38,667 bases of DNA from Stentor coeruleus (Eukaryota > Ciliophora > Heterotrichea > Heterotrichida > Stentoridae), in assembly GCA_001970955.1 (NCBI GenBank), contig MPUH01000714.1:1-38667 (forward strand). Reading direction: 5' to 3'. Numbering within the stretch: position 1 is the stretch's first letter; each line of letters begins with the position of its first letter. Position numbers and translations under genes: made by a program. This document shows, piece by piece, positions 30,884-38,667 of the stretch. Below the pieces are notes generated by a model. That model was not told the origin of the DNA. It did not search any database and saw only the letters and a program-made list of their open reading frames with translations.

Positions 30884-31974
30884 CCATAAATACTAACTAT
30901 TTCTAATTAAACTTAAGCAAAAATAGAACATATATTTAAAATCTAACTTTTGATTAAAAATTAACTACTATTTAAATATAAACTTATATAAAAACATAAG
31001 ATATTGTATTTTAAATACACACATTTTAAACTAAACATATACTTTATTACAAAAAGGTAGACTATAACTTTTATCATGGTAAAAAATGTTTTAATAATGT
31101 ATTATTTTGTTGTAGCGTTATGAAAGAAATTAGTACTTGATGTGTTTTGAAATGTAAGTTGTAGAAAAGTACATGTGGATAGATTAATGTAGGGGTGAGG
31201 TTTGGGAATGGGAAAAAAGCTGTGTGGATATGACTGATTAGAGTTGGTTTTATGGGAAGTTTTTCTTGGAGTTTTTAGAACTTGATTAGATTAAAAGGCC
31301 AGCATATAGTTTAAAACGTGAGTACTGAGAAATTACATATAACTCAGTCCTTTCGATTTTAAACATATACACAATTTACAGCCTTAGCTATAATCAAACT
31401 ACTGAAAACTCAAAATTATCTCAATTTTATAAACTTCGCCTCTATACATGGGATTCCTGCTATATCAAACCAGTCAAATATGAAAAAAAAGTATATGGAT
31501 AAACATGCTGGTGAATAATAGGGCAGAGTCTTTTATAAAATGTCCAATATAGATATCCATAGAACATGGAAATGATTTTTCTTTCGTTCTCTTCATAGAT
31601 TGAACGTGTACTTTCAAGAGATACCAATAATATTAAATTCTTTTCAGTCTAAACGTCTGCATAAGCTTAGTTTTTCCCAAACCAAACCATAAGCCTATGC
31701 TATCCTGTGCGTGAGCGTGAGCGTCATTCAGACGTCACCCTGAAAAAACTCCAGTTCCATTATCCTTGGCCTTTAAACTTAGACAAGAAATTTTCCTTTT
31801 GCGCCTGAGGGAAGAAAAAGATCACTAAGACTCAAAATGTAATACCCCCTCTACCAGGAGGGAAGAAACAAAAGCATTTCTAAAACCCATTCGAAAGTTC
31901 GCATATAAAACCTATACAACATGAAGACAAATTTGACTTTGAAAATTTTTCAATGGACTAAAAAGCATGAATAA
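30884..31974. other. Long intergenic region with a GC-rich island
   Basis: 1091 bp. The left 300 bp are AT-rich and should hold the ABCG promoter. From about 31270 the composition changes, and 31690-31870 is the most GC-rich non-coding stretch of the window. It contains a near-perfect hairpin (GTGAGCGTC, loop ATTCA, GACGTCAC) at about 31709-31731 and a CCCTC/GAGGG hairpin near 31846-31861. No tRNA, snRNA or SRP RNA signature was recognised. A minus-strand frame over 31700-31950 reads protein-like but is broken by stops. Confidence 0.5.
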
Positions 31975-32463
31975 CTATTCTAGCTTAACTATATTAAAAC
32001 TTGACTGTGCTGCTTGGGCATATCGTGATGGGCTTTTTATTCTATATCTACAATGCTCAGGGGAATTTTTTCTGAATTGATTGAGGATTGTGGATTCCTC
32101 ATATGGTAAAATATGTCCTTTTGAATTTTCTTTTCGGAATCGACAATCTTTCGAAATGTGACCTTGTTCTCTACAAAGATAGCATTCGATTTCATTTTTA
32201 GTTATATTCCTTGATGTATTAGATGCCTCAGGGAGTTTAGACTTCTTCTTTGTCTTTTTGCTCCATTCTATGTTTAAAGGATTGCCTTGAATGAGCCTTC
32301 CTTGCATTTCAGTAATAGCGATCTCAGCGGATTTTAGATAATCAAAGTCAATAAAAGCAAAACTTCCTTTGTGGTCAACGGAACATGGACCATATCTTGT
32401 AAATAAAGTGTGAAGTTCTGGAGCTGCTGCAGAGCGTGGTATGTTGCCTATGAATAAACTCAT
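31975..32463 (-). CDS. RRM plus zinc-knuckle RNA-binding protein (SR-like)
   Basis: 162 aa. An RRM occupies residues 1-70: RNP2 is LFIGNI, RNP1 is KGSFAFIDF, and the helix is LKSAEIAITEMQGRLIQGN. A CCHC zinc knuckle follows at ~93-106 (CYLCREQGHISKDC, spacing C-x2-C-x4-H-x4-C). The tail is basic with SP/RY elements (NSPEHCRYRIKSPSRYAQ) but is not a long RS domain. RRM plus one knuckle is the layout of SRSF7/RSZ22-type splicing factors. A role in splicing of the 15-nt introns is possible but inferred. The stop is TAG. Confidence 0.88.
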   Translation of the reverse strand: MSLFIGNIPRSAAAPELHTLFTRYGPCSVDHKGSFAFIDFDYLKSAEIAITEMQGRLIQGNPLNIEWSKKTKKKSKLPEASNTSRNITKNEIECYLCREQGHISKDCRFRKENSKGHILPYEESTILNQFRKNSPEHCRYRIKSPSRYAQAAQSSFNIVKLE

Positions 32464-33182
32464 ATTATGCAGGAAATGATTTTTTATACTGAATATCAGT
32501 AGTGAATATTATGCTAAAGTTAGTAAAGAAATTTATAGCGAGTTAGGATAAAGATTTTATTATCCAATAATTATGCTGACATCATTGGATTATTTGATAT
32601 ATAAATTTATAGAGCCTAATAAGATTTTCAGTTCTTATTTATGGTAAATGATAAGTTTTAGTTGGATTATTCTTGGATTTAAAAAAATTTATGGATTTTT
32701 ATAAGATTGTTTTAATAGTTTGTGTGCGAATGATAAAAATTATCTTTGGGGATAAGGGTTAGGTTTACTTAGTTTAGGAATTTTGCCATTTGGTAATTAG
32801 ATATATTGTATCCTACGTATGAAAAATATTACTTCATATTTTTTCTGATGTGGAAAATTTTCAGTTGAGAACTTTACGTGATAGTGAAATGCACCAATTA
32901 TAATTTATACCCTAAATATTAAAGATACAATATTTTTATTACTTAAAAATTCACTTACAAAAACCATTATTTTATCAAAAACAACCTAAACTATAATGAT
33001 CAACTTAAATATCAACCATTAAATATCAATACAATCATAAAATGTTATCACAAATCTATCACTAATTAAACCCTCTATTTTCCTTATCTAAAATCTTCTC
33101 CACTTCCTAACATTTCATAAAAAATCCCTTTTACTCTACATGCTAATTATTTATATATAAATATATATATATTATACAAATC
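32464..33182. other. Divergent intergenic region
   Basis: 719 bp between a minus-strand and a + strand start. No gene or RNA seen. The right 200 bp are C-rich and G-poor on the + strand, ending in an AT stretch just before the start at 33183. Confidence 0.6.
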
Positions 33183-33845
33183 ATGTCAAAAAGTATAAGT
33201 TGTTTTCCAATATTCAGATGTATAAAAAAAACTCGTAATTCTAGTGAAACTAAACTACAATGTTCAGCCAAGATGCCTACTATACGTGAGTTTTTACGTT
33301 CCAGTATCCAAACAACAACCCAAAAAGTCATAAACCCTTTCAATCCCCCAAGAATATCCTTATCCCAACCAAAATCTATAAAATACTCTACCCCAGTAAC
33401 CCAAAAATCAACTTTAGCTATAAGAAAAGATAAATCTTTTGTTCCTCTTGCGAGTATTGATAACTCAAAAGAAGAAAGCAAATGTTTAAATAGAATAAGT
33501 TCACCAACTTTATCTGTTCTTGAAAGAAATTATGCAAATACTTCAAAAAATAATACGTTGCTAATGTCAAAAGACTCATTTGATGCATTTTTTTCTAATG
33601 TAGACTATGGGAATAAGAGTATATGCAAGAAAAGTGTTAATCCTTTAGAAGTTACGCAGGAAAGAAAATATAAACCAATGAAAATGATGAATCCTTTTGT
33701 TACAACTGATAGGCAAAGACCTAGGATTGTTGCTATAACTCCAGTTAAGAGAAAGAGGAATTATAATATGAGAAGTCAGAATATAAAAATCTGTCTTAGA
33801 CCTAATTTGCAAGTGAGTAGGGATAATGATTATTTGGTGTTTTAG
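33183..33845 (+). CDS. Unknown basic protein
   Basis: 220 aa, strongly basic, Ser/Thr/Asn/Pro-rich and probably disordered. The start MSKSISCFPIFRC has two cysteines that might be acylated, but Gly2 is absent. A short motif recurs: VINPFNPP, SVNPLEVT, MMNPFVTT. A basic stretch TPVKRKRNYNMR near the C-terminus could be a nuclear signal. No family is recognised. It ends with TAG. The coding frame is credible from its length and from the change of composition against both flanks. Confidence 0.6.
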   Translation: MSKSISCFPIFRCIKKTRNSSETKLQCSAKMPTIREFLRSSIQTTTQKVINPFNPPRISLSQPKSIKYSTPVTQKSTLAIRKDKSFVPLASIDNSKEESKCLNRISSPTLSVLERNYANTSKNNTLLMSKDSFDAFFSNVDYGNKSICKKSVNPLEVTQERKYKPMKMMNPFVTTDRQRPRIVAITPVKRKRNYNMRSQNIKICLRPNLQVSRDNDYLVF

Positions 33846-34197
33846 AATATTAATATTTTAAGTGAGGTCTGTATGGATTTTTAGGTTTAGTTTTAAGAGT
33901 TTATGGCTTTTATATGAATATCAGAATTTAAAGATTAGTTTTTGGGTTTAATATAAAGATATGGAGTTTTTATCAAAAAAATGTTGAATACTTTAAGTGG
34001 CGAATGAAAAAAGAGAAAAATTATATTTATAGCTTTATTTGTGTGATACAAATACTAGCAAGATATGTATCATGAAATCATACAACGATTTAAAAGAAAT
34101 TTATATAACGAAATAACTAATCTTATATAAAAATCATCATATTTATTATCTTCAGCACTTTATTATTGAAGTTATTGGTTATAAATAGTACTAAAAT
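33846..34197. other. Convergent spacer
   Basis: 352 bp between convergent stops. No gene seen. The left part is G-over-C, the 3'-flank pattern seen elsewhere in the window. Confidence 0.6.
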
Positions 34198-34881
34198 CTA
34201 CTTAAACGATATAAGCAATTCACTTGTATCTCTTTTATTCACAACCTTAGTAAGGTGATGAAGGGATTTTTTAAGCCAAGCCTGCTTAACAACAGAAGAC
34301 TTATAATAATCTCCATTAATATGACTACCTTCTGGAATCCTACTATTGTCTGCTATCTTTAAATTCTTACTAATTCCTTCAAATATTTTCATTTGTCTTT
34401 TAACCTCATCTTCTTCAGCTGGAGCAGGTTGTGCAGATAAATCAAAGAACTTTGTTGACACAACATCATTTAACTGATTAACAAAGTTTTGTATCTCAGG
34501 TCCTTGTTTGGGTTTTCTATAAGGAACTGTTGGAGTACTTGGGGACATCTTGAGTAAAGTAGCATCTTTAGGTTTCAAAAAGTCTTTGGTGAATGAATTC
34601 TGCATCAAGTTTGAAAGCTTGACTATTTCATTAAAGTAAGCTTCTAGGTCTGTTTTCCTTTGTTGTAAAAATCTTGGGTTTTTACTACCGAAAATCTTTT
34701 TAGGAGGAAATTCAGGGACTTTGTTGTCTAAAGATTTGAGTTGTTTGTGTGCATCCCTTAAGTTTGAGTACCTTCTACGAAATCTCCAACTCTCACCTGT
34801 GACTTTATCGCTTACTTCTATTATAAACTCGATATGTTCGCCTACAGGTTCGTAATCTTTGATTTTGATTGAGAGTGACAT
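34198..34881 (-). CDS. PX-domain protein
   Basis: 227 aa. The PX domain spans residues 1-105: a beta-sheet start (SIKIKDYEPVGEHIEFIIEV), the phosphoinositide-binding FRRRYSNLRDAHKQL (RRYS), the PPKK loop (VPEFPPKKIFGSK), and RFLQQRKTDLEAYFNEIVKL with the second conserved arginine. The C-terminal half is a helical, charged extension without a BAR or other domain that I recognise. It probably binds PI3P on endosomal membranes, as PX/sorting-nexin proteins do. The stop is TAG. Confidence 0.9.
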   Translation of the reverse strand: MSLSIKIKDYEPVGEHIEFIIEVSDKVTGESWRFRRRYSNLRDAHKQLKSLDNKVPEFPPKKIFGSKNPRFLQQRKTDLEAYFNEIVKLSNLMQNSFTKDFLKPKDATLLKMSPSTPTVPYRKPKQGPEIQNFVNQLNDVVSTKFFDLSAQPAPAEEDEVKRQMKIFEGISKNLKIADNSRIPEGSHINGDYYKSSVVKQAWLKKSLHHLTKVVNKRDTSELLISFK

Positions 34882-35435
34882 TTATTATAAGCTTTTGATA
34901 ATATGAGACTTGATTTTTTTTTTTTTAAGAGATTTTAGGGTAGCGGATTAGATTGTGAGAAGATAGAGAGAAGGGTTTTTTATATGAATTATAATAATTT
35001 ATGATATTATTTTAGATTATGTTTATAGTTGTATATAAATTGTAGGAGTTTTTATTAGGTTCATGTTTATTATATGTTTTATTGTTATAAGATGCTTTTG
35101 GGTGATGATATTTTATGATTCTTATAAGATATTTTTTAAGGTCAAAATATAAAGGGTATGATGAAATTATTATTTTATGGATAAAAACTGGTAAAAGCTG
35201 TAGATAAAAGAATAAAATATTTAACTTGGACAAATTAATCTATATCTAGTTTTTGTTAAAGTTTATAAATTCAACACAGATATTTTCCTAAAGACTTAAT
35301 AAATTATATATCATAACATCAATATATACTTTTTACCATAATCCATAAAAACTTTCTATTGCATCCATATCATCTAACACTTAAACATATAAATTTTCTA
35401 TACTATTTTCTAATTATTTTATAATAAAACCAGCA
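34882..35435. other. Intergenic, AT-rich
   Basis: 554 bp between two minus-strand genes. There is no convincing gene. A 73-codon open frame at 35012-35233 is AT-driven (Ile, Tyr, Asn, Lys) and not protein-like. Confidence 0.6.
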
Positions 35436-36992
35436 TTACAATCTTTTATCAATCTCCCCTTCAAGTTCAGTCAAAGTAATTTTCCTATTAACCCTAAAAA
35501 TAATTTTCACTTTATTCAGCAATAGTTTCAAATATTCATTTTCCATAATAATCTTCCCTGCAACTTGTACTGGATCTTCATTATCAACAACATTTAACGC
35601 ACACTTAACTTTTGCTAATGCCCTCATAGTATCTTCAAAATTTTCAGCATCTTTTTTAATCTTGAAAAACTCATCAACAAGTTTTTTAATCCATTTCCAG
35701 ATTTTGTTTACACTTGGAGATTTTTTAAACGTCCCTTGTGGGGAAAATTTCTCAACTAAATTCATAAGTTTGTCAAAAAGTTCTACAGCTTTAGCTGCTT
35801 GTTTGTTTTCTTTAGTAATTTTTCTATATATTTCTATAAGACCATATGGACTATCTAAGCCTATTTCATTCATAAGGTCTTTGAGGATTTTTGATGAACT
35901 TGCATAGGAAAATTTTTTCCCAACGCTTTTACTGCGTTTGTGTGGAATTGTTGAGTATAGGTTTATAGAATCTACAAGCTTTTCTGTTGAGGTAGTATTT
36001 TTTTTACCATAATAATTTGTTGTTGTAGTTGGCCTTGTTGACATTTGTGTTTTTAATGCTTCATTTTCTTTTGTTAACTTTAATATTCTATAAGACATAT
36101 CTGAAGAGTCTAGTTTTAGAGAATAATCTTGATATTTATTCATAGATAATGAATTGATTAAATCCTTTAAATCTTGAATTCTCCCTTCGCATTTATTTAT
36201 AATATCTACCAATTCATTAATCTTTTGATCCTTCACCCTATTTTCACAACTTAATCTATCAACATTTTTTAAATCCTCCACTTTTTGAGCTTTAAGATTT
36301 ATAATCTCATTTTGTAAAGCTGAATTCTGTGATTTTAATGTTTGTATTTCATCTCTCATATTTTTTGATTCGAATTCAATCGAATGTAAATCTTGATCAA
36401 TAACTTGAAACCTACTTATAAGTGTTTGGTTTTCTTGTTTAATTTTATCATAAGATGCTTCAAGGTCTTTTATATATTTTTTAAGCTGATCCTTACCATC
36501 ATTTTTCAAAAGATCTTCAAGATTTGAAATTCGAGAACTCGCTAAATTAAGTTTTTCTCTAAGTTCTAAGATAGTTTTTTTATCAGTTTGTTCGGTTTTT
36601 ATTGATGATATTTTGATATCTTCAATGTTTTTTATTAGAGTGTCTTGAATTTTGATTAGCTCTTTTATACGGCATTGAAGAGAATGGATTTTTAAACCGC
36701 TTTCGCTTTGATCGATTTTTTCATTAGGTTTCGATATGTAAGCTTTTGATGATTTTTGAATGTGATAATAGGAGTCTTCTTTGAAATCGTCAAGAGATGG
36801 GGAGTTTTCTATAGGATTTGAATAAGATATCCTGGAGTTGTAAAATGGGACTTGAGCTTTTTCGTATTTTTCTTGAAGAAACTGGTTTAAGGGTGTATCA
36901 GATTCTTCGTAGATTGATGAAGATTTTCTTGTTTGTGATTTCATATTTTTCATGCAGTTAGAAATTGACCTGTCTTGATATGTTGAAGACAT
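35436..36992 (-). CDS. Long coiled-coil protein, unknown function
   Basis: 518 aa. There is a disordered, Ser/Tyr-rich N-terminus (~1-100), a continuous coiled coil at ~105-320 (heptad-like LREKLNLASSRISNLEDLL, MRDEIQTLKSQNSALQNEII), a short polar hinge rich in Thr and Ser, and a helical C-terminal domain (~365-518) with KIWKWIKKLVDEFFKIKKD. Such proteins in ciliates are often cytoskeletal or basal-body components, but nothing here is specific. The stop is TAA. Confidence 0.75.
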   Translation of the reverse strand: MSSTYQDRSISNCMKNMKSQTRKSSSIYEESDTPLNQFLQEKYEKAQVPFYNSRISYSNPIENSPSLDDFKEDSYYHIQKSSKAYISKPNEKIDQSESGLKIHSLQCRIKELIKIQDTLIKNIEDIKISSIKTEQTDKKTILELREKLNLASSRISNLEDLLKNDGKDQLKKYIKDLEASYDKIKQENQTLISRFQVIDQDLHSIEFESKNMRDEIQTLKSQNSALQNEIINLKAQKVEDLKNVDRLSCENRVKDQKINELVDIINKCEGRIQDLKDLINSLSMNKYQDYSLKLDSSDMSYRILKLTKENEALKTQMSTRPTTTTNYYGKKNTTSTEKLVDSINLYSTIPHKRSKSVGKKFSYASSSKILKDLMNEIGLDSPYGLIEIYRKITKENKQAAKAVELFDKLMNLVEKFSPQGTFKKSPSVNKIWKWIKKLVDEFFKIKKDAENFEDTMRALAKVKCALNVVDNEDPVQVAGKIIMENEYLKLLLNKVKIIFRVNRKITLTELEGEIDKRL

Positions 36993-37305
36993 TTAAATAT
37001 TGAAATTTTTGCATTAAATTTAAAGAACAGATGAAATTTAGATTATTATTAACATACAGCCAATTGATAAAATATGTTTTAGTTTAAAGATAAAAACATA
37101 ATAAAAATTACATGAATTATAATATTTACCTTAATATTAAAATAACAACAAAAAAATAATTTAACACAATTCCTCCATTTCAAATTCCTACAAAATTTCT
37201 CCAACTTAATAATTTTCCCTATCTTCCTAATAATCAAAACCCTAAACACATCATAAATCTTCCTAATTCCCGCTCACAACCATGCGAAAATAAAAAAACA
37301 TTTAA
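36993..37305. other. Divergent intergenic region
   Basis: 313 bp between a minus-strand start and a + strand start. No gene seen. The right half is C-rich and G-poor on the + strand, like the 5' flanks of the genes at 27688 and 33183. Confidence 0.6.
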
Positions 37306-38577
37306 ATGGGAGATCAAAAGTAAAACCTATTCAGACTAAAAATAAAAGCTCTAACATGGAGCCGTGAATCAAGTGGTCTTTTTGATTATGAAAAGTCAAA
37401 CTACACTCAAAGTTCATTCAAACTCTCTGAAAGTTCTTATCTTTTACGTACCCAAGAAAAAGTTTATTCTCATCCAAATGACTTAAACTCATCACTAACC
37501 GAAAACTCTCGTGTTCTTGCAGTTCTAATAAAATCAGCAAAAAACTTTTATTTAACACCTTTCAAGAGTTTATCAGACAAATCAATCACTGTCGAAAAAC
37601 CCTGGCTTGTTGTAAAAGGTTTAAAAGAACATGAATATAAGATTTCTGAAGGTGATGTTATAAGGTTAGGAAAAGTGAAAATTAAAGTAAAAGAAATAGA
37701 AGTCCTAAGAAAAACAGAACAAAAAAATTTCCCAGTTCATTCGAAAAAATTATATAATGGAGGACTTGGCTCGCATTTTTTACCGAAAACCGAAAGGACA
37801 TCACCGATTAAAATGGATTATATAACAAGGTCTGAAGATGAATATTTTCATCAGGGAACTATGAAAATTACTGATCGTGAAGAGTTATGTGAACAAAGAT
37901 CATGTAGAATATGTTTATCTGATGATACAAATATTTTAAATCCGTTAATTTCACCTTGTTATTGTATGGGAACTATGGGACTTGTACATATTGATTGTTT
38001 ACAACATTGGCTTAAAAGTAAAATTACATTTAATTCTACACAAAATGTAAAAGTTTATAAGTGGAAGTCTTTAGAATGCGAATTATGCAAATTTAAATAC
38101 CCAAGCCAAATATTTATTAATGATAAAAATATTGATATTATTTCTATTGATAAACCTCAAGGACCTTATATTGTTATTGAAACTCTGACTGAAGGGTTTA
38201 ATACAATGAGTGTTGTATCTTTTGACAATAAACATATTATGAAAATTGGTAGAGGACATGATATGGAAATAAGACTTAGTGATATTTCTGTATCTCGTTT
38301 TCATGCACAGATAACTTTAAAATCAAATGGTTTTTTTCTTGAAGATAATAACTCAAAATTTGGCACTTTAGTTAAAATACATAAAGAGATATCTTTAGAT
38401 ACTGATTATAAACTGCAAATCCAATGTGGAAGAACTTTATTAAAACTAACACCTAAAAAACCATGGGATTGTTTTAGTTGTCTTTTTGGATGTAATAAAG
38501 GTAAAGATTCAGACTCCGAAGAGATGGAAAGATTTTCCAAAGAATACAACGAAGAAACTTTTGCCCATAATCTATAA
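37306..38577 (+). CDS. RING-CH / FHA protein, likely ubiquitin ligase
   Basis: 418 aa with a 15-nt intron in codon 5; without that intron the true ATG is missed. Residues ~80-125 (VLAVLIKSAKNFYLTP, SEGDVIRLGKVKIKVKEI) look like a partial, divergent FHA-type fold. A RING-CH (MARCH-type) domain follows at ~200-265: CRIC, SPCYCMGTMGLVHIDCLQHW, CELCKFKYP, in C4HC3 order. A clear FHA domain is at ~300-385: MKIGRGHDMEIRLSDISVSR, FHAQI and NSKFGTLV, with the GR, SRFH and N-SKFGT positions that bind phosphothreonine. The C-terminus is acidic. RING-CH proteins are E3 ligases, usually membrane-anchored, but no membrane segment is visible here. The FHA would bring it to phosphorylated targets. The stop is TAA. 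Confidence 0.9.
37320..37334 (+). other. 15-nt intron at the 5' end of the RING-CH/FHA gene
   Basis: GTAAAACCTATTCAG, containing an in-frame TAA. Splicing joins MGDQK to LKIKALTWSRE and gives one open frame of 419 codons including the stop. Confidence 0.9.
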
Positions 38578-38667
38578 AAATAACTAGAATTTATTGAACT
38601 AAATAATTACTTAAGGAAATGCTTTCTTGGTCATGATATTATAGAAATCTTCAGTACTAACCTGTCC

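Noticed and set aside
31690-31870. tRNA, snRNA or SRP RNA in the GC-rich island
   Set aside because: No T-loop, Sm site, U-snRNA core or SRP core sequence could be recognised on either strand.
33143-33481. 112-codon minus-strand frame opposite the gene at 33183
   Set aside because: The + strand frame is longer, has protein-like basic composition and fits the flanks; the minus frame has no recognisable motif.
35012-35233. 73-codon minus-strand open frame in the spacer
   Set aside because: Composition is that of AT-rich spacer (Ile, Tyr, Asn, Lys) with no domain, and no intron links it to a neighbour.
1-38667. CRISPR array, bacterial operon or integrated prokaryotic element
   Set aside because: No regularly spaced repeats, no ribosome-binding-site pattern, and all recognisable genes are eukaryotic families with tiny introns.

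Overview
The window looks like macronuclear DNA of a heterotrich ciliate, most likely Stentor or a close relative. The DNA is AT-rich. Genes are packed tightly on both strands, with gaps as short as 26 bp. Seven introns of only 15-16 nt can be placed, each with GT...AG ends and each needed to keep a conserved domain in frame. TAA, TAG and TGA all end genes and every recognisable Trp is TGG, so the code looks standard. That argues against Blepharisma, where TGA encodes Trp. The genus is inferred from code, intron size and gene content, not from a database match.

Layout. 1-2240 holds a RING/B-box/kelch gene whose 5' end is interrupted twice: by a 72-bp insert between 7-bp direct repeats, and by a 61-bp duplication around a single N that is probably an assembly join. 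2675-13694 holds a TMEM181/Wntless-like membrane protein, a C2orf81-like protein, a giant RCC1/IQGAP-type GAP, a TMEM184/OST-alpha-like protein and an unknown gene. 13776-19363 has three + strand genes: an Sfi1-like Trp-repeat protein, a TBC1D24-like TBC-TLDc protein with three tiny introns, and a DZIP1-like protein carrying a CEP164-like WW module. 19659-23836 has two tandem CK1-family pseudokinases and a HAD/FCP1-like protein lacking the catalytic aspartates. 24313-30883 has an ankyrin-AGC kinase, a possible decayed gene, a secreted patatin-like protein lacking its catalytic dyad, and an ABCG half-transporter. 31975-38577 has an RRM/zinc-knuckle splicing-type factor, an unknown basic protein, a PX protein, a coiled-coil protein and a RING-CH/FHA protein.

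There is no operon logic. Several genes nonetheless fit a large ciliated cell: DZIP1/CEP164 modules and C2orf81 (cilium or basal body), TBC-TLDc, PX and RCC1-GAP (membrane traffic and small-GTPase control). Four genes are enzyme homologues whose active sites are visibly lost. The most unusual signals are the insertion that excises precisely to restore a RING finger (IES-like), the DZIP1-CEP164 domain combination, and strong strand-composition switches at gene ends and inside one gene. I found no tRNA, rRNA or CRISPR array.
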